From positions 1 to 10,591 of the forward strand of contig JBBRMY010000093.1 of the NCBI GenBank assembly GCA_038230595.1: a stretch of DNA of 10,591 bases, in the 5' to 3' direction. Source of the DNA: JBBRMY01 sp038230595. GTDB taxonomy: Bacteria > Bacteroidota > Ignavibacteria > Tepidaquicellales > Tepidaquicellaceae. Shown one piece after another: positions 1-7,072 of this stretch. The notes below the pieces were generated by a model, which was given only the letters and a program-made list of their open reading frames with translations, was not told where the DNA came from and made no database searches. The position numbers and the translations under genes are program-made. Numbering within the stretch: the stretch's first letter is position 1; every line of letters begins with the position of its first letter.

Positions 1-155
1 AATGCTTTAAAATACTCATAAATTAAAGAATTTTCAATTGATTAGAAAATGATTTTTAACATATTTATAGCATTATATTAATCATTTGGAACCTTAAAAT
101 TAATTACAAGTTTAAATAATGAAAGGCTTTTAGAAATCAAATTTAAACAAAAGTT

Positions 156-659
156 ATGAAAAATCTATTTTTTGCAATGTTCGTAATAATGATCACAAGC
201 TCATTCGCTTTTTCACAATCATGGTCAACAATAGAATACAACAATAATATCAAAAATTTTAAGATCACTGTTGAAAGTGCAAGGTCATTGACATTTTACA
301 ATACATCTCCTGCAGCCCGTGCAGATCAAATATACCATACTGTTCTGACTAAGACTCAGATATCCGACCTTACTAATTTCATGAATAAGGCAGGATTTTT
401 GTCTGCCGGCTTTAATCCAAATTTTATGGATAAAGGGGGTTCGACAAGAACGGTGTTAATAACTTTATCTGATGGCAAAGTCGTTACTTTAAATGATAAT
501 CTTGGAGACAAAAATGATATAGCAAATTTCCAATCACTTGTTGCTGATATTGAAAGTCTTGTTCCTACAAAATTCTGGACTGAAAATGGAATAAGCAAAG
601 ACACTTATGACGGTCATAAAAAAACTAAAAAGAAAAAACGTCATCACAGGGCATCCTGA
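156..659 (+). CDS. Small secreted protein of unknown function (paralogue A)
   Basis: I do not recognise this family. The 167-residue product starts with a clear signal peptide (hydrophobic residues 4-20, likely cut after FAFS, giving a mature protein that begins QSWS). The mature part is about 147 residues with no membrane segment and no cysteines. It is a paralogue of the next gene: over the alignable core about half of the residues are identical by eye, with shared blocks ARADQ (55-59), GFxxAGxNPNFMDK (80-93), LGDKxDxANF (116-125) and ESLxPxK (133-139). The C-terminus differs: residues 155-167 form a strongly basic tail rich in Lys, His and Arg that the paralogue lacks. The ATG at 156 fits the signal peptide, and no Shine-Dalgarno sequence precedes it. 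It is probably periplasmic or outer-surface; function is unknown. Confidence 0.85.
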   Translation: MKNLFFAMFVIMITSSFAFSQSWSTIEYNNNIKNFKITVESARSLTFYNTSPAARADQIYHTVLTKTQISDLTNFMNKAGFLSAGFNPNFMDKGGSTRTVLITLSDGKVVTLNDNLGDKNDIANFQSLVADIESLVPTKFWTENGISKDTYDGHKKTKKKKRHHRAS

Positions 660-672
660 TATGTGACTTAAA

Positions 673-701
673 TTGAATGGGAATTTATGATATTTTATAA
701 T
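673..701 (+). promoter_or_regulatory. Candidate sigma70-like promoter for paralogue B
   Basis: TTGAAT at 673-678 and TATAAT at 696-701 are separated by exactly 17 bases, an arrangement like a sigma70 promoter, inside the 107-base gap between the two secreted-protein genes. It would start transcription near 708, about 60 bases before the next ATG. The region is very AT-rich, so a chance match is quite possible, and FCB-group sigma factors often use a different consensus. If real, the second gene can be expressed independently of the first. Confidence 0.3.
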
Positions 702-766
702 AGCTATAACTTATATATTTAATAACATCATTTGCAATAAAACTCTAATAATATTAAATCAATTTT

Positions 767-1294
767 ATGAAAAATTTATTTTTATCTTTAATTCTTATCC
801 TTATAACAGCTTCTTTTACATTTGCCCAAAGCTGGTCTTCAGTTCAGTATGATTATTCAAACGGACCCGTTTCACCGGAGTATCAAAAGAATTATACTAT
901 AATTGTTAACAGTGACCGCACAGTTACACTTACTCCGAATAATGCAAACGCCAGAGCTGATCAGTCTTATTCCAAAAGATTAAGCAAAAAGCAAATGAGC
1001 AGCTTTAATAAATTTCTGAATTCAACCGGTTTTCTTAATGCAGGGTATAATCCTAATTTTATGGATAAGATGAAAATTGGCGGACCGACTAAAAAGATCA
1101 TAATAAATTTTTCGAACAATCAGGCAACGGTGAACCTGAACGAGACTCTTGGGGACAAAACTGATCTGGCAAATTTTGAAGCTTTAACTTCAAGGATGGA
1201 AAGTCTGATACCTTCTAAAGTCTTAAAAAAAGTGTCAGACAATATGACCAAAAATGATCATGTCAAAAAAGTTACTTTAGATGTACAGGAATAA
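767..1294 (+). CDS. Small secreted protein of unknown function (paralogue B)
   Basis: This is the second of two tandem paralogues and is not a family I recognise. The product has 175 residues, with a signal peptide (hydrophobic residues 4-20) probably cut after FTFA so that the mature chain begins QSWS, as in paralogue A. Shared blocks are ARADQ (62-66), GFLNAGYNPNFMDK (88-101), LGDK (128-131) and ESLIPSK (145-151). Relative to A it has an extra loop near residues 30-40 (NGPVSPEY) and a three-residue insertion after FMDK. Its tail is mixed-charge rather than the basic tail of A. The short conserved region, the absence of cysteines and the absence of known catalytic motifs suggest a structural or binding role, but this is a guess. 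It is followed directly by a hairpin terminator. Confidence 0.85.
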   Translation: MKNLFLSLILILITASFTFAQSWSSVQYDYSNGPVSPEYQKNYTIIVNSDRTVTLTPNNANARADQSYSKRLSKKQMSSFNKFLNSTGFLNAGYNPNFMDKMKIGGPTKKIIINFSNNQATVNLNETLGDKTDLANFEALTSRMESLIPSKVLKKVSDNMTKNDHVKKVTLDVQE

Positions 1295-1312
1295 TAGGAG
1301 ATGGTTTTAATT

Positions 1313-1351
1313 AAAAAACCTGGTAGTCAATTGAAACTATCGGGTTTTTTT
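1313..1351 (+). terminator. Intrinsic terminator, probably bidirectional
   Basis: A 15-bp stem pairs 1313-1327 (AAAAAACCTGGTAGT) with 1336-1350 (ACTATCGGGTTTTTT), using two G-U wobbles, around an 8-base loop (1328-1335). It ends in a run of seven T on the plus strand and begins with six A, so the minus-strand transcript also gets a hairpin followed by T. It sits 18 bases after the stop of paralogue B and about 100 bases beyond the stop of the convergent aminopeptidase gene, so it can serve both. Confidence 0.8.
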
Positions 1352-1450
1352 ATTTGATTTAAAAAATTAAACTGCTTAAACTTTTATTTTTTCTTTCAGA
1401 CTGTCATCTGTTCTTTTAAGAGAACTCAGCTTATTTAAAAAAAGTTTCTG

Positions 1451-3094
1451 TTAATCCTTTGTCACTTCTTTTACTCTCACATAGTAATGTTTTTCTATCC
1501 AGTCTTTCTTAAATAATGTAACATCGTTTAGTGTCTGCCATTTCTCAGTAGGGACAATTCTTGTATTCCCATAAACTATTGGCATATCAAAGCCGGCAAC
1601 TACACTGTCCCATTTAATATTCACCTTGCTGCTGTCATCACTGTAATAATAACTTAATTGCGGAACATGGGTCGTTCTGAGATACTGATTGAATAATTTA
1701 CTGAGATCAATTTCAGATTTTTCATTTATATAATCCTCGATCTGCTGTGTTGTGACAGTCTGATGATAAAAATCTTTATTCAACCCGCGTAGAATTTCTC
1801 TGAAAAGACTGTCATTGTTAATTGTCAGCCTGATCATGCTGATCATACTGCTTCCTTTTTCATACATGTCAACACTTCCTTCATTGTTAACCCCATATTT
1901 GCCTATGACAGGTCTGTCATTAGATATAAGCCTGAACTTGCCTGCTATATATTCATCTGAAGCATCTCTTCCGAAATAGTATTCAATATACAATGCTTCG
2001 CTGTAAGTAGCAAACCCTTCATGAACCCACATATCTGCTATATCAACTGTTGTAATATTATTTCCAAACCATTCATGACCGCATTCATGAACAATAATAT
2101 AATCCCATTTGAGTCCCTGTCCTGTCTTTGAACGGTCAAGTCCGAGAAATCCTCTTTTAAATTTATTTCCGTATGCAATAGAGCTCTGATGTTCCATTCC
2201 TAAATACGGCGCTTCAACTATCTTAAACCCGTCTTCATTAAAAGGATATGATCCCATCCAGAATTCATGTGCTTTAAGCATAAGATCAACATCCGGCTGT
2301 ATATAACTTTTAAATCTATCAATGTTATAATCGAGTGACCAGTAATTTACATCAAGGTCTTTGTCTTCTCCGTGATAAACTTCGCTGAAGTTCGAATAAT
2401 ATCCTATATAAGGGATAATATCATAGGAGTTAATAGGAGCTTTAACTTCCCATTTATAAGTGGTCGTTCCGTTCCCGTTCTTCACTAATGAAACAAGTCT
2501 GCCGTTGCCCACTCCAGTTAGACCATTCGGGACAATTATAGAAAGTGTAGCTCCGTTATCCGGTTCATCACTCTGATGATCTTTGCAGGGGAACCATGAG
2601 CTTGCTCCCAAACCCTGAACTGCCGGACTTATCCATGGTCTGCCCAAAGAGTCTTTCGTCCAGACCCATCCTCCATCCCATGGTGCAAATTTTGATTCTT
2701 TCGGCATTCCATGAAAAGTCATTTTAAAAGAATTAACTTCACCTTCTTTCATCATAGGAACTTTAACATGATAAACGCTTCCTTCTTTTCGGTATGTTGT
2801 GGTTGAATTACCTATCGTGATCTTATCGAGTATCATTGGATCCTGAAAATCTATCTGCGCCGAATCACCTGAATTATTTTTTAAAGCTTTAAAAGTAATT
2901 AAACATGAACCCGAAATGGTTCTACTTTCAATATCCGGTTTAACTGTCACATCATATCTCAGAACATCCCACCATGCTCTTTCAGGAGTTATGCTGCCGC
3001 GCAAAGTATCTGCATGTGTTAATAAATTCTTAGGTTGGGCAATTAAATTATTGGCAATAAAAAGTATGCAAAATATCCAGACACTTTTTTTCAT
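1451..3094 (-). CDS. Exported M1-family zinc aminopeptidase
   Basis: This is a gluzincin aminopeptidase that would remove N-terminal residues from peptides in the periplasm or outside the cell. Using the ATG at 3094 the protein has 547 residues: a signal peptide (residues 1-19, cut before Gln20), an M1 N-terminal beta domain with WFPCKDH (167-173), then the catalytic domain. The zinc site is complete: HECGH (His336, Glu337, His340), then 18 residues to Glu359. The substrate-amine motif reads GMEH (299-302) where many M1 enzymes have GAMEN. Tyr411 in YEKG is the expected catalytic tyrosine. The protein ends soon after the helical domain, so it is the short form without the long C-terminal ARM-like domain. 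An upstream ATG at 3211 would add 39 basic residues in front of the signal peptide and is unlikely. Its specificity cannot be read. Confidence 0.92.
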   Translation of the reverse strand: MKKSVWIFCILFIANNLIAQPKNLLTHADTLRGSITPERAWWDVLRYDVTVKPDIESRTISGSCLITFKALKNNSGDSAQIDFQDPMILDKITIGNSTTTYRKEGSVYHVKVPMMKEGEVNSFKMTFHGMPKESKFAPWDGGWVWTKDSLGRPWISPAVQGLGASSWFPCKDHQSDEPDNGATLSIIVPNGLTGVGNGRLVSLVKNGNGTTTYKWEVKAPINSYDIIPYIGYYSNFSEVYHGEDKDLDVNYWSLDYNIDRFKSYIQPDVDLMLKAHEFWMGSYPFNEDGFKIVEAPYLGMEHQSSIAYGNKFKRGFLGLDRSKTGQGLKWDYIIVHECGHEWFGNNITTVDIADMWVHEGFATYSEALYIEYYFGRDASDEYIAGKFRLISNDRPVIGKYGVNNEGSVDMYEKGSSMISMIRLTINNDSLFREILRGLNKDFYHQTVTTQQIEDYINEKSEIDLSKLFNQYLRTTHVPQLSYYYSDDSSKVNIKWDSVVAGFDMPIVYGNTRIVPTEKWQTLNDVTLFKKDWIEKHYYVRVKEVTKD

Positions 3095-3180
3095 GAAAAT
3101 AAACTTTAAGTTTCTATCTTTTCTAATAAAGTTAAACATTAAAAAACCTGATAAGTTTTCACTATTCAGGTTAAATTTAT

Positions 3181-3208
3181 AAAGCCTTCTTTTATTTGGA
3201 AGCTTTTT
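3181..3208 (-). terminator. Weak candidate terminator after the DinB-family gene
   Basis: On the minus strand an imperfect hairpin pairs AAAGC with GCTTT and TTC with GAA, with one bulged G, around a 9-base A-rich loop. It starts about 25 bases after the DinB-family stop. The following T content is poor (TTTATAAATTT), so termination would be weak. It lies over the first codons of the longer, unlikely reading of the aminopeptidase gene, which fits non-coding use of this stretch. The rest of the gap down to 3094 shows no clear promoter. Confidence 0.3.
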
Positions 3209-3233
3209 CATGTTAAAAGAAAAGCATTCTTCA

Positions 3234-3755
3234 TTAATTTAATACTTTCAAATATTTTGACCACGGACCTACTTCACTTTTGTATTGCTTAGACATAATA
3301 CGAGAGATCTGGGCAATATGTTCAAGATCATGAACTGTCCATGCTGCGATGAGCTGAGATAAAGTAACATCTCCAAACTCAGGATGAATTCCTGTTACTT
3401 CGAATTCTGATGTTGAAAGATTCTTCAATCTTAAATATTCTAAATTTTTTTGTCTCAAGCTTTTAAATTCAATCAGCAGATCATTTAATGTTTTTCCTTC
3501 ACTTTCCCTGAACTGTGCGAACCTGTCAAATGGTTCAAATGTTTTATCTGCTTTGTCTGAAAGCATGATCTCCGATCTGGGAATCCAATCTGTCTTTTCT
3601 CCATGAATAAGATGTCCGACAACATCGAAAACACTCCATGTATCAGGTCCTTCATTGCAATTTGTCCAATCTTTAGAGATCTCTTTAAGCATGGCTATAA
3701 GAACTTCCGGTGTTCGTTCAAGAATTTCAACTGAATGTGAAATGGAAAAATTCAT
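3234..3755 (-). CDS. DinB/YfiT-superfamily four-helix protein, putative metal-dependent enzyme
   Basis: The 173-residue protein has the layout of the DinB-like superfamily: a four-helix bundle with a metal site built from one His on helix 2 and an HxxxH on a later helix. The visible ligands are His48 (in VVGHLIHGE, residues 45-53) and His142/His146 (in VHDLEHIAQ, 141-149). The surrounding patterns (TWSVFDVVGHL, LSQLIAAWTVHDLEH) are typical of the family. Members include thiol transferases and damage-induced proteins, but most, including this one, have no known substrate. It is cytoplasmic, with no signal peptide. Its ATG overlaps the stop of the YdeI-family gene by four bases (ATGA), so the two are almost certainly translated from one mRNA by coupling. 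It does not resemble the DNA polymerase also called DinB. Confidence 0.85.
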   Translation of the reverse strand: MNFSISHSVEILERTPEVLIAMLKEISKDWTNCNEGPDTWSVFDVVGHLIHGEKTDWIPRSEIMLSDKADKTFEPFDRFAQFRESEGKTLNDLLIEFKSLRQKNLEYLRLKNLSTSEFEVTGIHPEFGDVTLSQLIAAWTVHDLEHIAQISRIMSKQYKSEVGPWSKYLKVLN

Positions 3756-4336
3756 ATATCATTCAAGCCTTTACCAATTAATATATACGGTTTATATTTT
3801 TCAATTCTGGCATCGCGGGTTTTAGATTGCTTAGGGTCGGAAAAAAACAGAAGGTAACCTCTTTGCCTTCCCGGAGTTAATTCCTTAAATGCAGTTTTAA
3901 ACTTTATGTCTTTGTTTAAAGTGTTTTGTAATTCTTTGGGCATTTTGAATTCAGCAGTCTTTTTTAAAGGGACTTTTGTTCCTGCTTTTTCGATTAAAAT
4001 GGCTTCTTTAATGTATTTTAACAGGGTAGGTTTTAACTTAATGATTTCCTTAACATCTGTAAACCTTATCTGGCGGGCTGCCTGAACATTCTTCGTCTGC
4101 TGTATTAAAATACTCTTAGGATCCTTCATTAAAGCTCCTTTGAAAAAAAGAAGAGCACAATATTCTTTGAACACATGTATAAGAACTACATTTCGGCTTT
4201 CCAGACTATAGCATGGAACTCCCCACTTTAATTCTTCTGTAAGTCCGCAACTCAGGACTATCGTTCTTAATTTCTTTATCTCATTTTGCCACTTTCCAGC
4301 TTTATTAAAATAAAAATCAACCTTTGGGTTTTTCAT
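3752..4336 (-). CDS. YdeI/OmdA-family protein (DUF1801 plus C-terminal OmdA domain)
   Basis: The 194-residue product matches the two-part layout of Bacillus YdeI-like proteins. An N-terminal DUF1801-type domain (about 1-110) carries EELKWGVPCY (34-43). The C-terminal domain carries TPGRQRGY (154-161), KQSKTRDARIEKY (169-181) and GKGLND (188-193), the signature of the bacteriocin-protection/OmpD-associated family. The biochemical role of the family is not established. The open frame extends two codons further to a TTG at 4342, but the ATG at 4336 is the better start; no Shine-Dalgarno sequence is visible at either. It is cytoplasmic and coupled to the DinB-family gene by a 4-base overlap. It is the first gene after a 100-base gap below the TPR gene, so it may have its own promoter. 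Confidence 0.85.
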   Translation of the reverse strand: MKNPKVDFYFNKAGKWQNEIKKLRTIVLSCGLTEELKWGVPCYSLESRNVVLIHVFKEYCALLFFKGALMKDPKSILIQQTKNVQAARQIRFTDVKEIIKLKPTLLKYIKEAILIEKAGTKVPLKKTAEFKMPKELQNTLNKDIKFKTAFKELTPGRQRGYLLFFSDPKQSKTRDARIEKYKPYILIGKGLNDI

Positions 4337-4436
4337 ATTCAATAATAACTATTAGATTTTAGTTTAATATAATTAGAAAAGAAACATTTATTAATAATAG
4401 CAAAAGCTCCTTTAGCTAAAAATTTTCTAAACTGAA

Positions 4437-6077
4437 TTAGAACTCTTCCATTTTCAAAACCACGTCTGCATTTTTCCAGGATTCATTAAATTCCGTTTCA
4501 AAAACCTTTGCTTCTTCTGTTCTATCAAGTGCATTTAGAGAATTGTATAATCCGAACAGTCCTCTTCCGTTATGAGGATATTTTTTCAGATCTTCCCGGA
4601 AAATCTTTTCAGCACCTGAAAAATCTTTCATTCGCCACAATAATCCTCCAAGAGTCCATCTTACAGACGGATACCAATCGGGCGGTTCATCATAACCTAA
4701 CAAATCTTCTTTTTCAACAGATGATCTTAATTTTGCGATAGCATCTTCTGTTCTTCCCTCAGACTCATAAATTATACCTTCAAGCATGCCTTCTGCAACT
4801 TCTAAAACTGACTGTGCGCTATTTAACCCGGCAACAGCATCTGCCGGAAGCTTTTTTGTTGAACTATTTAACTTTATTAGTTCATCTTTTGCAGAACTTA
4901 CATTTCCTGTTCTTGCATATGCTAAACCTTTTGCAAAAAACAAGAAAGGCTGTGCAATGCTCAGATTACTAAAGTTTTCCCGATATGCAAGGATCTCTTT
5001 CCATTTATGGAACGTTACCAGTACAAGAAGTGGGCTTGTTACAATTGATTCAACCATTGACATATCCTTTGCAAATGGAAATACATTTACAGCAACTTTA
5101 TCAGCTGCATCTATAGAACTCTTAAAATTACCTTCCATTAATTTTGAAACTGAAAGGAAAGCAAGATTATGATTGTAGTACATCAGCGGATAAATACCTT
5201 CTTTTCCTGCTATTTTAATGTAATCATCATCTGCTTTTATTGCATAAATATTTGTAAGCGAAGCTGAATTATAATCTCCAACCCGAAAGTAAATATGAGC
5301 CGGCATATGAACAAGATGACCTGCTGCAGGAACCAGCCCTGCAATTATTTTTGCGCTTTTTAACGCTCTTCCCGGATCATCAGAAGCTTCAACTGCATGA
5401 ATATAATAATGATTGGCTCCTATGTGATTCGGATCTTTTTTTAAAACACCTTCAAGAACTGAAACGATCTCAAGGGTGCCCTCAGCAGGCTTTCCATCAA
5501 GAGACCACAGCTGCCATGGTTTAAGGACCATCATGCTTTCAGCGTACAATGTCTGGGCATCCAGATCATCAGGATATTTTGCAGCAAGTTCTTTCATTGC
5601 TAGTCTGAAGTCAGAATTTTTAATTTTCTGATCTGACGCAGGATCAACTGAGTATCTTTTTGATAGAGCAGATATATAATCTTTTTCTTTCTGAGATGCA
5701 TATTTTGAAAGAGCAATGGCTTTTTTTACTGCATCATATGCCTGTTTTTTCTGATCTGAATCTGCGTCAATATTGTAGTTAGGACCAAAGCTATAGCCAA
5801 TACCCCAGTAAGCCATAGCAAGATGCGGATCAAGTTCTGTAGCTTTTTTAAATGAGCTGATAGCTTCTGCATGATTGAAGCCATATATCATTGTAAGTCC
5901 TTGATCAAAGAACTTCTGTGCTTCATTATTAGAGGTTGAAACAAGATGGTGAAGATTGCCAATGCCTTTTAACAATTGGGTTTTATGCTCTGAACCCATT
6001 TCATGTTGAGCATTTACCGGCAAGGAAAGTAAAAGAATAAGTAAAACATTTAAAAACAAATTAATAAATGTTCTCAT
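4437..6077 (-). CDS. Exported TPR-repeat protein with conserved histidine motif
   Basis: The 546-residue protein begins with a signal peptide (residues 1-23, cut before Gln24) and is otherwise built from helical repeats. The clearest TPR is near residues 58-92 (GLTMIYGFNHAEAISSFKKATELDPHLAMAYW, read in parts), and others lie near 381-400, 430-450 and 475-510. The central part has two His-rich segments, NHYYIHAVE (222-230) and HLVHMPAHIYFRVGDY (254-269). A C-terminal block, YDEPPDWYPSVRWTLGG (462-478), is shared by a family of exported TPR proteins found in FCB and other environmental bacteria. The function of that family is unknown to me; the histidines might bind a metal, but this is inference. 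The longer frame starts with TTG at 6101; I chose ATG at 6077 because it leaves a clean signal peptide. Confidence 0.85.
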   Translation of the reverse strand: MRTFINLFLNVLLILLLSLPVNAQHEMGSEHKTQLLKGIGNLHHLVSTSNNEAQKFFDQGLTMIYGFNHAEAISSFKKATELDPHLAMAYWGIGYSFGPNYNIDADSDQKKQAYDAVKKAIALSKYASQKEKDYISALSKRYSVDPASDQKIKNSDFRLAMKELAAKYPDDLDAQTLYAESMMVLKPWQLWSLDGKPAEGTLEIVSVLEGVLKKDPNHIGANHYYIHAVEASDDPGRALKSAKIIAGLVPAAGHLVHMPAHIYFRVGDYNSASLTNIYAIKADDDYIKIAGKEGIYPLMYYNHNLAFLSVSKLMEGNFKSSIDAADKVAVNVFPFAKDMSMVESIVTSPLLVLVTFHKWKEILAYRENFSNLSIAQPFLFFAKGLAYARTGNVSSAKDELIKLNSSTKKLPADAVAGLNSAQSVLEVAEGMLEGIIYESEGRTEDAIAKLRSSVEKEDLLGYDEPPDWYPSVRWTLGGLLWRMKDFSGAEKIFREDLKKYPHNGRGLFGLYNSLNALDRTEEAKVFETEFNESWKNADVVLKMEEF

Positions 6078-6088
6078 GGCAGTGTATT

Positions 6089-6108
6089 TAATATTTCGCA
6101 AAATATTA
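6089..6108. promoter_or_regulatory. Perfect 8-bp inverted repeat in the TPR gene leader
   Basis: TAATATTT at 6089-6096 and AAATATTA at 6101-6108 form a perfect inverted repeat around CGCA, ending 11 bases before the TPR ATG. It could be an operator or an RNA hairpin that hides the start region. It is entirely A/T in the arms, so it may be chance; no T-run follows, so it is not a terminator. Confidence 0.25.
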
Positions 6109-6172
6109 CGAGTAAGAATTCTGTTATTTTTTTTATTTCTTATATTCTTAAAAAAATGATCTGTGAAAAAAT

Positions 6173-6673
6173 CTATTTCTTACTTTTAAGCTTTTTATTT
6201 TTATTTAACGACTCTGCTTTAATTTCTTTTTTAAATTTCTTAACTTTGTCTCTGACTTTTTTATCAGATACTCCTATTATCTGAGCAGCAAGCAATGCTG
6301 CATTTTTTGAATTATTGATCGCAACTGTTGCGACCGGAACTCCATAAGGCATTTGTACTATTGATAGCAAGGAGTCCAGTCCGCCTAAGGATTTGGTTTC
6401 AATCGGAACTCCAATCACAGGAAGCTCTGTGTTTGAAGCGGTCATTCCGGGAAGATGTGCTGCCCCCCCTGCGCCTGCGATAATTACTTTCAGACCGCGT
6501 TTCACTGCCTGCTTTGCATATGAACTCATCAGGTCAGGGGTTCGGTGAGCAGAAGTTATCATCAGTTCATAACCAATTCCGAAATTGTCGAGAACAATTC
6601 CCGCTTCTTTCATAACGGAAAGGTCTGAATCTGATCCCATTATTATACCGACATGTATTTTTTTGGAGCTCAT
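6173..6673 (-). CDS. purE: N5-carboxyaminoimidazole ribonucleotide mutase (PurE, class I)
   Basis: PurE converts N5-CAIR to CAIR in de novo purine synthesis, in the cytoplasm. The 166 residues match class I PurE along the full length: GSDSD (13-17) in the phosphate loop, SAHRTP (41-46) with the catalytic His43, GAGGAAHLPGM (67-77) with His73, and then the run PVIGVPIETKSLGGLDSLLS and QMPYGVPVATV, read in parts. The His at the SAHR site and the class I motif set argue against a class II AIR carboxylase. Class I enzymes need PurK to supply N5-CAIR, and purK is not in this window. The last 25 residues are a lysine-rich tail beyond the usual fold. It lies 41 bases after the frataxin-like gene on the same strand. 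Confidence 0.95.
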   Translation of the reverse strand: MSSKKIHVGIIMGSDSDLSVMKEAGIVLDNFGIGYELMITSAHRTPDLMSSYAKQAVKRGLKVIIAGAGGAAHLPGMTASNTELPVIGVPIETKSLGGLDSLLSIVQMPYGVPVATVAINNSKNAALLAAQIIGVSDKKVRDKVKKFKKEIKAESLNKNKKLKSKK

Positions 6674-6714
6674 ATTATTAATTTTAATAAATCCGTTGAT
6701 GCGGGAAATATTCT

Positions 6715-7020
6715 TTATTCAAAAGACTTATCAACTGTTTCATCTATCATGAACATCAGATCTTCCTTTGTTTTTGTATCACGCCATTTTTTTGTTTCCT
6801 CATCATAATTAAAATGATATCCGCCATGCTTTGCAGCAAGCCATAATTGCATTACCGGTGCTTGTCTTGAAATAATTAATTGTGAATCATCTATAAGAAT
6901 GATCTTCATTAGACCATCACCTTTTTCTATATCAACTTCCTCTCCATATTTTTCCGTCAGATCATCATAGATCTTTTTCATTTCCTCTTCTACAAGATTA
7001 TTATATTCCTGTTCAGTCAT
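6715..7020 (-). CDS. cyaY: Frataxin/CyaY-family iron-binding protein
   Basis: The 101-residue protein has the size and order of bacterial frataxin, which binds iron and modulates iron-sulfur cluster assembly on the IscS/IscU machinery. The N-terminal helix is acidic (residues 3-35 contain many Glu and Asp), which is the iron-binding ridge in the family. The core beta strands follow, with the hallmark SRQAPVMQLWLAAKHGGYHF (51-70), including Arg52, Gln53, Trp60, Gly66-Gly67 and His69, then Trp79 in KKWRD. E. coli CyaY has the closely similar [20 protein letters not shown]. It is cytoplasmic, with no signal peptide. It lies 52 bases after the phosphatase gene and 41 before purE, so one transcript is plausible. 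CyaY is best known in Proteobacteria, so its presence in an apparent FCB genome is notable. Confidence 0.9.
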   Translation of the reverse strand: MTEQEYNNLVEEEMKKIYDDLTEKYGEEVDIEKGDGLMKIILIDDSQLIISRQAPVMQLWLAAKHGGYHFNYDEETKKWRDTKTKEDLMFMIDETVDKSFE

Positions 7021-7072
7021 AGATTTAATTTATTTTTCTTAAACTCTATCATATTCTTTATGATCCGATATT

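Noticed and set aside
81..88. ATCATTTG, repeated at 727-734 upstream of both secreted-protein genes, as a Bacteroidota -7 element.
   Set aside because: It lacks the TA at the start of the TAnnTTTG consensus and lies at different distances (68 and 33 bases) from the two starts, so shared ancestry or chance is as likely.
1301..1357. Mini-ORF of 18 codons with an AGGAG just before its ATG.
   Set aside because: It runs straight through the terminator hairpin, encodes a low-complexity peptide and sits in a genome that does not appear to use Shine-Dalgarno sites.
1410..1425. Near-palindrome GTTCTTTTAAGAGAAC downstream of the aminopeptidase gene, tested as its terminator.
   Set aside because: On the minus strand it is followed by ATGACAG rather than a T-run, and the stronger hairpin at 1313-1351 explains termination better.
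3095..3211. N-terminal extension of the aminopeptidase from the ATG at 3211.
   Set aside because: It would bury the signal peptide behind 39 mostly basic residues, and its first codons lie on a hairpin.
4395..4425. AGCT...AGCT repeat after the TPR gene, considered as a terminator.
   Set aside because: Only four base pairs can form and the flanking T-runs do not pair, so it is too weak to call.
4786..5172. Plus-strand open frame of 128 codons inside the TPR gene.
   Set aside because: It lies fully antisense to a well-supported gene and has no family features; it is a coding shadow, as are the other antisense frames at 356-604, 2916-3182, 4508-4741, 7717-7932, 8165-8410 and 9287-9523.
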